64,000 nt of DNA from Chryseobacterium luquanense (lineage in GTDB: Bacteria > Bacteroidota > Bacteroidia > Flavobacteriales > Weeksellaceae), in assembly GCF_026460945.1 (NCBI RefSeq), contig NZ_JAOVZV010000001.1:62001-126000 (forward strand), given 5' to 3'. The position numbers and the translations under genes are program-made. Positions 8,010-17,447 of this stretch are shown here, in pieces (the stretch's first letter is position 1; each line of letters opens with the position of its first letter). The notes under the pieces were generated by a model, which was given only the letters and a program-made list of their open reading frames with translations, was not told the DNA's origin and searched no databases.

Positions 8010-8786
8010 TTAAGTACTTTTCGCCAAATTCTTTTTAATCTTCATCATCAGAAAATCCGGCATAAACCGTGGAAGATTGGACAGAAACCAATTCATAGAA
8101 CCAACGATTTTTTTGCCTTTTCCGTTTAGCAAAAGTTTAACACCTTCTTCAGCGACGACTTCAGGATGTACCGGCTTGTTGGTTTTCACCATTTTGGCCT
8201 TGAGCATTTCCTCGGTGTAAAATCCGGTATCGATCGGTCCCGGACAGAGTGCAGTAACCACAACGCCCGTTCCCTCAAGTTCGGAAGCAAGTGTTTCCGT
8301 AAAGGCCAGTACGAAACTTTTCGTTGCAGAGTAAACCGAATAATACGGAAACGGCAGAAATGCCATAACTGACGATACATTCATGATCCGTCCTGATCCT
8401 CTTGCCACCATATCAGTCGCAAAAAGTTTGTTGAGTACTACCAGACTGGAAATGTTCAAGTCGATCATCTTCAGTTCCTCTTCCAGGGAAGTCTCTATGA
8501 ATTCTCCATAAGTCCCAACACCGGCATTGTTTACAAGACCCGTAACCAGCAGATTTTTCTCAAGAACTTCACCGTAGAGCTCTATTGCATTATCCACCAC
8601 AGACAGGTCTTTGACTATGCAAAACACAGAGATCTTGTAGATACTGATTAATTCATCCTTCAGTTTTTTCAGCTTTTCCTCACTCCTCGCCACCAAAATC
8701 AGATTTTTGCCTTTTTCTGCCAGTTGAATAGCCATTTGGTACCCTATTCCGGATGATGCTCCTGTAATTAATATGTACTCTTCCAT
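8010..8786 (-). CDS. SDR family oxidoreductase (DltE-like)
   Basis: A 258-residue short-chain dehydrogenase of the COG0300/DltE-like group. Motifs: TGASSGIG at 8-15, NNAG at 86-89, NVSS around 136-139, and YSATK with Y152 and K156. An Arg at about 34 suggests NADPH. The C-terminus is extended and basic-hydrophobic (NWFLSNLPRFMPDFLMMKIKKN), as in membrane-associating members. The gene starts 19 bases after the RND pump gene on the same strand, so it is probably the last gene of the efflux operon. That link is by position only. Confidence 0.9.
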   Translation of the reverse strand: MEEYILITGASSGIGYQMAIQLAEKGKNLILVARSEEKLKKLKDELISIYKISVFCIVKDLSVVDNAIELYGEVLEKNLLVTGLVNNAGVGTYGEFIETSLEEELKMIDLNISSLVVLNKLFATDMVARGSGRIMNVSSVMAFLPFPYYSVYSATKSFVLAFTETLASELEGTGVVVTALCPGPIDTGFYTEEMLKAKMVKTNKPVHPEVVAEEGVKLLLNGKGKKIVGSMNWFLSNLPRFMPDFLMMKIKKNLAKST

Positions 8787-8804
8787 TTGTTTAAATTTTA
8801 ATGA

Positions 8805-11800
8805 TTAATTCTGATTTTGTTCGTTATCAGTTTCAATATCCAGACTTGGCGGGATCAGTTTGTACATTACGGGGGTCACAATTCTTGAAAGAATCGTTGA
8901 GCTTATCAAACCTCCGATCAACACTATTGCCAAAGGTGCGATCAATGGATTTGAATTTAAGGCCAAAGGAATCAATCCACAGATTGCTGTAATGGAAGTT
9001 AAAACCACAGGAAGAAAACGTGTTTCTCCGGCAATGGCAATGGCTTCGTCGATCGACTTCCCTTCCAGTCTGAGCTGATTTGTGAAATCTACCAGCAATA
9101 GAGAATTTTTAACCTGAATTCCCGACAGTCCGATGAATCCGATGATCGCAACCATCGACATCGGGCTTCCGTCGATCAGCAGGAAAATAACGCCACCTAA
9201 AATTCCCAATGGAATGATGGATAAAACGATAATGATCCCTTTGAATGTTTTGAACTGTAACAACAAGACCGCAATGAAAAGAAATGTGCTTAAAATAATG
9301 ACCGAGATAAAGTTACCACCCAGTGCATCGCCTTCAGATTCTTTTTCACCAGCCAGTTTGTAAGAATAGCCTTGCGGCATTTTCAGTTGATCAAGCTGAG
9401 GAACAATATCCACCAGCAGGTCATTGGCATAGTATCCTTTGGCAGTCATTGCCGAAACTTTGGCAAATCTTGACTTATTGAAGTGGTTGATCGCTGTTGG
9501 CGAAGTTTCAAAGGTAACCGTCGCGATCTGATTCAGTGCGATCGGTGCTCCCTGAACATTGTTGACATAAAGATTTTTCAAAGCATCAAGAGTGGAGAAT
9601 TTTTCCCTTGGCAAAGTTAAGGTCACGGTTCTTGAATCACCCCGGTCATCAATGTAATCTCCAACAGGAAGTCCGGCAATGGCAAGGCGGATCACTTTAT
9701 CGACCTCACTGGTCATCACGCCTAACGTTCTTGCTTTTTCTTTATTAATCTTTACCTTGACATCTGTTTTATAGGTATTCAACTCATTGTTGACGTAAAC
9801 TGTTCCTTCCTGTTTTCTCAGAATATTTTCAACCTGTGAAGAGAGTGATCGCAGCACCGCTGGATCTTCACCAAAAAGGCGAACTACAATATTGGCTTCA
9901 ATCGGTGTTCCCTGTTCGAAATCTTTGACCTCAATTTTCGCGTAAGGTATTGTCTTAAATTTTTCTCTCAAGGTTTCAATCAGTTCGGTCTTTACAGCTG
10001 GTTTTGCCTCGTCATCCAATTGAACAAAGACTTGTGCGAAATCAGGTTTTCTGTCCTGTGGATGCACATTGTAATAGATCTGCGGGTTTCCTTTTCCAAC
10101 ATTTGAAGTGTAATAGGTGATTTCCTTGTGATTTTTTAATTCAGACTCAACGATCTTCGCCACACGGTCACTTTCGGAAATGTTGGATTGAAGAGGCATT
10201 TTGATATTGATCAGAAACATCGGTTTTTCAGAGGTCGGAAATAGTTTAAATCCGGTGAAACTGAATAACGCAAATGCCAAAACACTCAAGGCCAATGAAA
10301 TTCCGATCGTTATCTTGGGATATTTCAAAGCTCTAGGCATAATACCTTTGTAGCTGTTGGTCAGGAATTTCTGAAGGTATTGAAGAAAGATATTTCCGCC
10401 TTCGTGGTCGTGGGTCTTCAGAAACTTGCTCCCCAGAAAAGGAACTAACGTCAACGCGACCAACATCGAAGCTAAAACACTCGTGATCACGGCCATCGGA
10501 AGACTTCTCATAAATTCTCCTGCAACATCAGGAAGGAATGCCAAAGGCAGAAACGCAATGATCAGCGTAGCGGTACAACCGACGACTGCTAAACCAATCT
10601 GTCTGGTGCCTTTCAGGACCGCATCTTTCTTGGAATGCCCTTCACGCAGCCATCTTTCAATATTCTCGACGACCACGATACTGTCATCGACCAACAGTCC
10701 CAAAGCGACTACCAAACCAACGATACTTAACTGGTTCAATGAAAATCCCAGTGCGTTCATTGCAATTAATCCCAGTGCCAGTGACAAAGGAATGGAGATC
10801 ATCACGATCACCGAAGCGCGCGTTCCCAAAGGCAATAACGTGATAATGACCAATATGATCGCCAACCCAAAGTCAAAACCTAAATGCCCGAGACGCTGCG
10901 AAACCATATTCGCCTGATCGAAATTTTTAACCAATTTGATATTTTCGGGAAGCTCCTTTGCAGTCTGCTCAAGGATCGGTTCAAATTCTTTCTGAACATC
11001 GGTAATATTGACATTATCCTTCATCCCTGCACTGACAAGAACACATCGGTGTCCGTTGATCCTCGTGATATGATCTACCGTTTGAGATCTGTAACCCACT
11101 TCGGCAACATCTTTCAGATAAACAATCTTTCCGTTGGCATTGTAGATTACAGTATTGGCTACATCCCCTTCATTTTTGAACTTACCACTCGTTTTTACGT
11201 TGAAAACTTTAGTGTCCATATCAATACTTCCACCCGGAATGTCGGCAGCCTCGCTCTGTAAACTTCCCATCACGACATTCAGAGGGATTCTCAGCTGAGC
11301 CAATTTATCCAGTTTCAGATCTACCCTGATCTCCTGCTCCGGAATCCCTGAATAGATCACGTTTTTAAGATTGGTGATCTTCTCCAGTTTTGTTTTAAGT
11401 TTGTCTGCTTCGTCGTGCATTTTTTTCTCCGAAGCATTTTCAGACACCAAGGCTACCTGAAGAATTTTGACATCGGCCGAGGATATCTTTTCTGTTTTGA
11501 TCTGATAGATGTCTTTCGGAAGATCGCTATTTTTTAGTGCATTGATCTCTGTGGAAATTTCCTGGTACTTGTTGTCCACATCAACGCCATATTTGAATTT
11601 GACCTCAAAGGCGGCAACACCATCTTCCACAGTGGTCAGGATCTTATCGATATTCTCCAATCCGTAGATCTTATTTTCAATAGGTTTAACCACCTGTTCT
11701 TCCATATCCTTTGGACTTGTACCTGGGTAAATGACCGTGATCAGATATTGAGGCGGATGCGTTGCCGGATCTTCCGATCTTGGCATTGTGAACAGTGTCA

Positions 11801-11879
11801 GCATACCCACTACGGCAACGAGAAGAAACATGATCAGTGTGAACTGATAGTTTTTTACAGCAAAATTTGTAATTTTCAT
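8805..11879 (-). CDS. RND efflux pump, inner-membrane permease
   Basis: A full-length (1024-residue) AcrB/MdtB-type RND transporter that uses the proton gradient to export drugs or other toxic compounds. It has the expected order: N-terminal transmembrane helix (LIMFLLVAVVGMLTLFTMP), porter domain, six-helix block with the proton-relay pair in LLVDDSIVVVENIERWL (TM4), second helix around residue 530, second porter domain, and the final helix block. SEDPATHPPQYLITVIYPGTSP is typical of the hydrophobe-export group, not of metal pumps. It lies between the adaptor gene (6-base gap) and an SDR gene. The stretch looks more GC-rich than the RHS locus nearby. Confidence 0.96.
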   Translation of the reverse strand: MKITNFAVKNYQFTLIMFLLVAVVGMLTLFTMPRSEDPATHPPQYLITVIYPGTSPKDMEEQVVKPIENKIYGLENIDKILTTVEDGVAAFEVKFKYGVDVDNKYQEISTEINALKNSDLPKDIYQIKTEKISSADVKILQVALVSENASEKKMHDEADKLKTKLEKITNLKNVIYSGIPEQEIRVDLKLDKLAQLRIPLNVVMGSLQSEAADIPGGSIDMDTKVFNVKTSGKFKNEGDVANTVIYNANGKIVYLKDVAEVGYRSQTVDHITRINGHRCVLVSAGMKDNVNITDVQKEFEPILEQTAKELPENIKLVKNFDQANMVSQRLGHLGFDFGLAIILVIITLLPLGTRASVIVMISIPLSLALGLIAMNALGFSLNQLSIVGLVVALGLLVDDSIVVVENIERWLREGHSKKDAVLKGTRQIGLAVVGCTATLIIAFLPLAFLPDVAGEFMRSLPMAVITSVLASMLVALTLVPFLGSKFLKTHDHEGGNIFLQYLQKFLTNSYKGIMPRALKYPKITIGISLALSVLAFALFSFTGFKLFPTSEKPMFLINIKMPLQSNISESDRVAKIVESELKNHKEITYYTSNVGKGNPQIYYNVHPQDRKPDFAQVFVQLDDEAKPAVKTELIETLREKFKTIPYAKIEVKDFEQGTPIEANIVVRLFGEDPAVLRSLSSQVENILRKQEGTVYVNNELNTYKTDVKVKINKEKARTLGVMTSEVDKVIRLAIAGLPVGDYIDDRGDSRTVTLTLPREKFSTLDALKNLYVNNVQGAPIALNQIATVTFETSPTAINHFNKSRFAKVSAMTAKGYYANDLLVDIVPQLDQLKMPQGYSYKLAGEKESEGDALGGNFISVIILSTFLFIAVLLLQFKTFKGIIIVLSIIPLGILGGVIFLLIDGSPMSMVAIIGFIGLSGIQVKNSLLLVDFTNQLRLEGKSIDEAIAIAGETRFLPVVLTSITAICGLIPLALNSNPLIAPLAIVLIGGLISSTILSRIVTPVMYKLIPPSLDIETDNEQNQN

Positions 11880-11885
11880 CAGTTG

Positions 11886-12929
11886 TTATTTAATGATTTT
11901 AATGTTCGACTGCTCGTTCAGATAGGCACTGTTGGAGATCACTATCCTATCGCTTTTCTGAAGTCCATCCTGTACGAAAACTTTGCTGTTTTCGAATTTG
12001 GCGATCGTGATCGGTCTTTTCTTGACCTTGCTGTTCTCAACAACAAAGACAAAGGCTCTGTTTCCGTCAGCTTCGAGTAGAGAATTATATGGGATCACAA
12101 TAAAGTCTTCGGAATGATCGGTTTGGATCTCTGCCTTTCCGAACATTCCCACTGCAGGTTTGCTGTCATTCATCGTCAGTTTGAGCTCCACCTGAAAAGA
12201 TCCGAGCGCCATATCGGCTGCCTGTGATTTCCTGAACACAAAGGCATCGAATTTCTTTCCCGGATAACCGTCGAGTGTAACCACTGCTTTTTGCCCGATC
12301 TTTGTGGATGCCCATTCGGTATCTGTCAAACCGACTTTCAGTAAGTAATTGTTGTTGTGAGAAGTTTCATTGATCATCAGAACCGGAGAACCCGGACCAA
12401 CGATCTCGCCTTTATTGGCTATTTTCTGCGAAACGAAGCCGTCAGAGCTTGCATAGATCTTTGCATATCTGGCGTTGAAAGCAACGGCATCTTTTTGTCT
12501 TCTGGCAATGTCAAGGCCTGTTCTTGTGTTCTGAACCTGCTCTAATGTGTACACACTGTCCTTGTATAGATTGGTTGCACGTTTGTAATCACGCTCATTC
12601 TTCTGAACATTCAGATCGGACTGATTCAGACCGGCACGGATCTCGGTCTCATCCAGTGTTGCCAGAAGCTGACCCTTTCTGAAAAACTGACCTTCCTCAA
12701 CATACACGCCGCTCACTACTCCACCGATCTTGAAGGAATAGGTCGTTTCGTTTTCTGTCGTCACCAAACCTGATGCGCTGATGTTTCCGGCAAGAGCCAG
12801 AGATCCGACCGATGCAGTCTTTACAGGAATGATCTCGCCACTTTCCAAGGGTTTGACTTCTTTTTTCTCTTCTTTGCAGGACATGATAAATAAAAGAGAA
12901 AGCATTGATATTTTTAATGTTTTATTCAT
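11886..12929 (-). CDS. RND efflux periplasmic adaptor (MFP) lipoprotein
   Basis: A 347-residue membrane-fusion protein. The N-terminus has a lipoprotein signal (LFIMSC), so it is anchored in the periplasmic face of a membrane. The order is a beta-barrel/lipoyl half (SFKIGGVVSGVYVEEGQFFRKGQLLATLDETE), a short alpha-helical hairpin (about 100-150), the second lipoyl half (KIYASSDGFVSQKIANKGEIVGPGSPVLMI), and a barrel and membrane-proximal domain. It links the RND pump to the TolC-type channel. It lies directly between those two genes, 14 and 6 bases apart, clearly in one operon. Confidence 0.95.
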   Translation of the reverse strand: MNKTLKISMLSLLFIMSCKEEKKEVKPLESGEIIPVKTASVGSLALAGNISASGLVTTENETTYSFKIGGVVSGVYVEEGQFFRKGQLLATLDETEIRAGLNQSDLNVQKNERDYKRATNLYKDSVYTLEQVQNTRTGLDIARRQKDAVAFNARYAKIYASSDGFVSQKIANKGEIVGPGSPVLMINETSHNNNYLLKVGLTDTEWASTKIGQKAVVTLDGYPGKKFDAFVFRKSQAADMALGSFQVELKLTMNDSKPAVGMFGKAEIQTDHSEDFIVIPYNSLLEADGNRAFVFVVENSKVKKRPITIAKFENSKVFVQDGLQKSDRIVISNSAYLNEQSNIKIIK

Positions 12930-12942
12930 GATCTTTTAGTTT

Positions 12943-14289
12943 TTATCTTTTAAAATTAAATGTAGCATTGGCTCTTTCCAGTTCTGCAAAGGCGATCCAG
13001 GAATTGTACAGGGAAATATTGGCATTCAGCTGAGTATTGACCACCTGATTTTGGGCATCCAGCAACTCGATATAAATGGCCATTCCTTCTTTGTACAGTT
13101 TGGTAACATCTCCGTTGTATTTTTGGGCAGTTTCTTTTTGCTTACTATCGGATTCATACTGTTCCAATGCCGATCTCAGATTGTTTTGGGAAACCTCGAA
13201 CTGCAATAGCAGCTGCTGTTTTACATTGTCGATCTGAGAACTGATCTTTTTGCTGTCCTCATCCACCTGCTTCAGCTTAAATTTGTTTTTGTTACCTGAG
13301 AAAATATTCCATTCCAGACTCAGACCTGCAAAATAGTAGCGGGACGACCTATCCACTTTAAAATCAAAATCCTGCAATCCCAGATCTGCAAATCCGCTTA
13401 GTTTTGGAAACCAGTTGGACTTTGTCAATTGATAAACATTTTCGTTGATCTCTTTCGCCTGTCCTAGTTGTTTCAATTCTTCTCTGTTGGCAGTATTTTC
13501 TGCAATCAGTTCAGTTGGCAATTCCATATTCTCATCAATTTCAATCTCTGAATCCAGCTTTTGATTGAGAAGAAAATTGAAATAGGATCCTGCGTTTTTG
13601 CTTGTGTTTTTTGCCGTTTCAAGATTCGCCTCGATTCTAGTTACCTCGTTATCACTTCTGAGTACTGCAGTTCTGTTGATCTTGTCATTTTTAAAAAGTG
13701 ATCTGTTGACCCTTTGATTTTCTTTAACAATGGAGAGTGCATTTTCATAGATCCTGATACCTTCCACAGATTGCAGATACTTGTAGTAGGCAATTTTTAT
13801 TTCCTTGACCAATTCCCGCTGATAAATTTCAAGTTCGATCTTCAGCAACGTGGTTTGTTGGGCCTTGATCTTTTTATTGTAGATGATCTCATAGTTTAAC
13901 AGAGGCATCGTCGTGTGAAGCTTGATATCATAGAAATTGTTTGGATTGATCAATACCGACTGATTCTGGAATTGTGGAAAAGCGTTAGAACTCGTGATCT
14001 GATTCAATGTGCTGTACACCGGATTCAGCATATCCCCGATGGGAATGTCAATGGTTCTTCCTCCGTCTGCAATGGTGTAATTGGTAACAAAGGCGACGTT
14101 CGGCGAAAACAATGATTGTGCTTCCTTCAGCGCATATAAACTTTTATTGATGTCAAAGTTTTTCTGTTTGATCACTTCGTTGTTTTCAAGACCGATTTCT
14201 ATATAACGGTCAAGATGTTTTTGACCATACCCAAGAAAACCAAGGCATGACAGAAACATTACTGATAGATTTTTACTTTTTAAATACAT
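12943..14289 (-). CDS. TolC family outer-membrane efflux channel
   Basis: A 448-residue outer-membrane factor. It has a signal peptide ending near LGFLGYGQ, two similar halves with long amphipathic helices (for instance around RSDNEVTRIEANLETAKN and ALEQYESDSKQKETAQKYNGDVTKLYKEGMAIYIELLDAQNQV), and short strand segments between them. It forms the outer-membrane exit duct of the RND system encoded downstream. It is the first gene of the operon, and a TGAAC-N3-GTTCA palindrome lies 12 bases upstream of its start, where a repressor would block transcription. Confidence 0.94.
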   Translation of the reverse strand: MYLKSKNLSVMFLSCLGFLGYGQKHLDRYIEIGLENNEVIKQKNFDINKSLYALKEAQSLFSPNVAFVTNYTIADGGRTIDIPIGDMLNPVYSTLNQITSSNAFPQFQNQSVLINPNNFYDIKLHTTMPLLNYEIIYNKKIKAQQTTLLKIELEIYQRELVKEIKIAYYKYLQSVEGIRIYENALSIVKENQRVNRSLFKNDKINRTAVLRSDNEVTRIEANLETAKNTSKNAGSYFNFLLNQKLDSEIEIDENMELPTELIAENTANREELKQLGQAKEINENVYQLTKSNWFPKLSGFADLGLQDFDFKVDRSSRYYFAGLSLEWNIFSGNKNKFKLKQVDEDSKKISSQIDNVKQQLLLQFEVSQNNLRSALEQYESDSKQKETAQKYNGDVTKLYKEGMAIYIELLDAQNQVVNTQLNANISLYNSWIAFAELERANATFNFKR

Positions 14290-14300
14290 TGTTTATAAAT

Positions 14301-14313
14301 TGAACATTGTTCA
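14301..14313. promoter_or_regulatory. TetR-type operator 1 (efflux operon)
   Basis: TGAAC-ATT-GTTCA is a perfect 5-bp-arm palindrome directly upstream of the TolC gene start at 14289. The same arms and spacing recur at 15590 and 16273. Confidence 0.75.
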
Positions 14314-14503
14314 TAATTTTTTCAAAAAAAGGGTAATTATTCTAATCATTTAGTGAGACTAAATTGACTGTTTTATAATTTCCATCAAAAGACATCAACA
14401 AAATTCTCTCGAGATTGTAAATGTGGATCTAATTTTATTGGAGCATAAAATAAATGGCTTGCTTCAGACAGTTAGCATAACCTCATCTTATAAATTAAGT
14501 GAT

Positions 14504-15424
14504 TTATTCGCTAAACATGTCAGCAGACAACTCTCCATTGATTTTCACTCCCGCTACCGACCCGGATGATACTGCCAATGAAACTGATCTTAACAGGTTA
14601 CTGTTATCACCAACTGCATAGACACTATCTACGGTAGTTTTATGAGCTTCATCAATTTTGATAAGACCTACATCAGTCATCTCACATCCCAATTCCTCCG
14701 GAATACCAGAGTGTTGTTGGAATGAAACCGGTGCATACATTGCTTCAAAGCTTTCTGATGTTACGTCAGAAAAAATGACCTTATCAATATATCCGTTATG
14801 ATGTTGTATCTCCGAGATCTTTTTCTCAATTATTTTGACACCATTTCTTTTAAGAATTGCAATATTGTCAGCATTACTGGCATTTATTTCTGATATAATC
14901 AAGGTTAAATCATCGGTCAGATTTTTAATTAATGAAGTAAAATAAACCAAACGATCTCCATCTGCTAAAATTGCTGTTTTCTTGTTTCTGACTTCATATC
15001 CATGACAATAGGGACAGTGTATGACAGATATGCCCCAGCATTCTGCGAATCCTTTGATATCGTGTAGGGAATCTAAAATTCCGGTGGCAAAAATCAGTTT
15101 TTTACCTTTAAATAAATTGCTATCTGAAGTCTTTATCATAAAACCTTCCGATATTTTGCATCCATTCACTGCGAAACCCTTGTAAAGCTCGATGCTTGGA
15201 TATTTTGAAACCTCATCTCTAGCAATTTTCGCAATTTCTTCCGGAGGTACGCCATCTCTCGTTAAGAAATTATGTGAATTAGGGGTTTGTCTATTGCAGG
15301 GATTTCCACTGTCAATAATTAAGACATTCCTCAAAGAACGTCCGAGTGTCATGGCAGCAGAGAGTCCTGCATAACTGCCACCTACGATAATTGTATCGTA
15401 CAATTTTTGATTACTTGAGTCCAT
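14504..15424 (-). CDS. Thioredoxin-reductase-like NAD(P)/FAD oxidoreductase
   Basis: A two-dinucleotide-fold flavoprotein of about 306 residues in the thioredoxin reductase family. It has the FAD-binding GGSYAGLSAA near residue 15, a redox pair CPYC at about 137-140 in the NADPH domain, and VYAVGDNSN near the C-terminus. I start at the ATG at 15424 (MDSSNQK), because the longer frame to 15466 adds a tail absent from the family. No thioredoxin gene is adjacent, so the acceptor is uncertain. It lies between the efflux operon and tetR on the same strand, with a copy of the TetR-type palindrome upstream at 15590. Confidence 0.85.
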   Translation of the reverse strand: MDSSNQKLYDTIIVGGSYAGLSAAMTLGRSLRNVLIIDSGNPCNRQTPNSHNFLTRDGVPPEEIAKIARDEVSKYPSIELYKGFAVNGCKISEGFMIKTSDSNLFKGKKLIFATGILDSLHDIKGFAECWGISVIHCPYCHGYEVRNKKTAILADGDRLVYFTSLIKNLTDDLTLIISEINASNADNIAILKRNGVKIIEKKISEIQHHNGYIDKVIFSDVTSESFEAMYAPVSFQQHSGIPEELGCEMTDVGLIKIDEAHKTTVDSVYAVGDNSNLLRSVSLAVSSGSVAGVKINGELSADMFSE

Positions 15425-15589
15425 ATCAATGTTTTTAAAGAAGACAGAAGACGTGGAAATCGCCAAAAATGCGAGGGATCCTTTTTAATAAAAATCTTCT
15501 GTCCATTATTATTTTAGATAGTTTAATGTGTCTTGAAATTTCCTAACAAAAACTAATAATCTCCTGTTACTTACACATTGTTTTTATTT

Positions 15590-15602
15590 TGAACAACGTT
15601 CA
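15590..15602. promoter_or_regulatory. TetR-type operator 2 (flavoprotein gene)
   Basis: TGAAC-AAC-GTTCA lies 17 bases past the end of tetR and about 165 bases before the flavoprotein start on the minus strand. It has the same arms and spacing as sites 1 and 3. Confidence 0.7.
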
Positions 15603-15619
15603 TTTTTTATTAAAAAAAA

Positions 15620-16237
15620 TTACATTTTTTCTAATATTTTTAAATATTCATTATAGCCTTCTGACATAATAGTTTCCGGACTGCTGAATTTAATGCCTTT
15701 GGTTCTGTGACGAATCTCCAGACAGCACATACCGTGAACCAAACTCCAGATCATGAAAGACAATGCTTCCGAATTATGACCATCAAAATGGCCTTGCTTC
15801 ATGCACTCCTCCACTGTTTTTTTTAAGTAGCCATACGTCTCAGTTCCTTCTGGCCACAGATTATTCTTCTGTTCTTCAAGATAATCCATCGGAGCTTTCA
15901 GATTGAACATCAGATCATACATTTCAGAATTTTCCATCGCAAATTTGATGTAGGTAAATCCCATTTTTCTCAGTCTTTTCATTGGATCCGCTATTGCAAA
16001 AAGCTCATTGAAGTACTGTCCCAATTCCTGAAATCCGATGGAATGCAGGTCATGGAAAATCGCATTCTTATCTTTGAAATAAACATAGACCGTCCCAACG
16101 CTGTAATTGATCTCATCTGCTATATTCCTGATCGTGGTATATTCAATACCTTTTTCAACGAAAAGCTTTTTTGCCCCGTTCAGAATCAGCAGTCTTAGTG
16201 CCTCCTTTTCCTTCTGTTTTCTTTCGCTGATACTCAT
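15620..16237 (-). CDS. TetR/AcrR family transcriptional regulator
   Basis: A repressor of about 205 residues. The N-terminal helix-turn-helix is seen in AKKLFVEKGIEYTTIRNIADEINYSVGTVYVYFKDKNAIFHDL, followed by an all-helical ligand-binding domain. I start at the ATG at 16237 (MSISERKQ). The longer frame starts at 16252, but a -7 box at 16261-16254 would put the transcript start at or after that codon. Three TGAAC-N3-GTTCA palindromes lie before tetR itself, the flavoprotein gene and the efflux operon, so it probably represses all three and is relieved by an exported compound. Confidence 0.93.
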   Translation of the reverse strand: MSISERKQKEKEALRLLILNGAKKLFVEKGIEYTTIRNIADEINYSVGTVYVYFKDKNAIFHDLHSIGFQELGQYFNELFAIADPMKRLRKMGFTYIKFAMENSEMYDLMFNLKAPMDYLEEQKNNLWPEGTETYGYLKKTVEECMKQGHFDGHNSEALSFMIWSLVHGMCCLEIRHRTKGIKFSSPETIMSEGYNEYLKILEKM

Positions 16238-16253
16238 AGAATGATTTATCATA

Positions 16254-16261
16254 CAAATGTA
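16254..16261 (-). promoter_or_regulatory. -7 promoter box of tetR
   Basis: TACATTTG on the minus strand matches TAnnTTTG. It lies 12 bases downstream of operator 3 and makes the internal ATG at 16237 the likely start. Confidence 0.65.
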
Positions 16262-16272
16262 TAAATATATTT

Positions 16273-16285
16273 TGAACGTTGTTCA
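16273..16285. promoter_or_regulatory. TetR-type operator 3 (tetR autoregulation)
   Basis: TGAAC-GTT-GTTCA sits just upstream of the -7 box of tetR, a position that suits autorepression. Confidence 0.75.
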
Positions 16286-16496
16286 TTTTTTTATTGAGTA
16301 AATCAATTTATTTTATATGATTATTATTTTACAATTAACCAATTTCAGTTACCAAAAAGTATTTTAAGTAATTATAGATAATATTGCCGTCACCAAAATA
16401 TTAATATTAATCCCTATATCAGAAATGAGTCTATGATGATTAGTTACCGTAAAACTTCTAAAATATGGTCTATATCTGATAGTAAATGATTTGGAT

Positions 16497-16528
16497 AAAG
16501 TCCTGTCATGTTCTCAAGACAGGACTTT
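16497..16528 (-). terminator. Perfect hairpin after integrase fragment
   Basis: AAAGTCCTGTC and GACAGGACTTT form an 11-bp perfect stem with a 10-base loop, 14 bases past the stop codon of the integrase fragment. The T-run is short. Confidence 0.75.
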
Positions 16529-16541
16529 GACATTAGTAATC

Positions 16542-17216
16542 TTAATTTTCCAATCTTGAGCTTTTTTTATTTAATACCTCTTTCAGTATTTTCATATCCG
16601 TAGATATCTTTGTTTCCTGAACTTTCGCATAATGCTGTGACATACGAATACTTTTATGTCCTAGCATCTTACTTACTGTTTCGATTGGCACACCATTATT
16701 AAACGTGATACTAGTTGGGAATGTATGCCGTGCTGTGTGAAAGGTAATATCAAAATCAATTTCACAGATAGCTCCGATTTCTTTTAAATACTCATTTGTT
16801 TTTTGATTACTTATAACTGGCAAAAGTTTATTTGTGTTTATACATTCAGTTTCGTTTTTATATTTTTCTAAAATCTCTGCGGCTATAGGTAAAATTGGAA
16901 TCTTTGCCTCAGTATTAGTTTTCGTTCTTTTAATTTTAATTAACCTTTCTCCGTCATCTTTAATCTTAATGTGGTTACTAGATAATTTTTTTACTTCAGC
17001 ATAAGACAACCCTGTATAACAGCAAAAAATAAAAATGTCTCTAACTCTATTAAGTCTTTCAGAGGAAAAAATTTTATCTCTCATCCTTTTTAAATCTACT
17101 TCTGTTAAGCATAAAACATCCTCAATTATTATCTTTGATTTATAATTAGCGAAAGGATTTTTTGTCATCCATTCATTTTCCAAGCAGATATTAATAATCT
17201 TATTAAGATTCATCAT
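16542..17216 (-). pseudogene. Tyrosine recombinase (integrase), C-terminal fragment
   Basis: 224 residues that cover the catalytic domain of a Bacteroidota-type tyrosine integrase. Visible are the first box (FIFCCYTGLSYAEVKKL), the HTARHTF box around residue 165, and LGHKSIRMSQHYAKV with the nucleophilic Tyr. In this group the first box often lacks the classical Arg placement. The N-terminal arm-binding and SAM-like domains (about 150-200 residues in relatives) are absent, and nothing readable lies upstream to 17440. It is probably a leftover of an element that inserted beside the RHS locus. Activity is doubtful. Confidence 0.8.
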
Positions 17217-17296
17217 ATACTTAGAGTCTGATAAACAAAATAAAAGCAGTAACTATTTTCCTAACTGTAAAGCCATTTCACTTAATAAATAAAGAA

Positions 17297-17318
17297 AAGG
17301 ACGGCAAAAACCATCCTT
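17297..17318 (-). terminator. Probable terminator of the RHS operon
   Basis: AAGGACGG and CCATCCTT pair over 8 bp with one G-U wobble around a 6-base loop. On the minus strand it is followed by T-rich sequence. It lies 130 bases past the last gene of the unit. Confidence 0.6.
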
Positions 17319-17447
17319 CTAAGTTTTGTTTCTAACGGTGATTAAATTGCTGGCTAATAAATAGATGTACTCAATTTTTATCTAAAAAATAATTTTGATT
17401 TTCTACCATCATAATTCGTTTTTCTTTCGTTACAATAATATCAGTCC

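Noticed and set aside
10426..11261. Long plus-strand frames opposite the RND pump gene
   Set aside because: They mirror a well-supported pump gene and have no family-like features; they arise from its codon bias.
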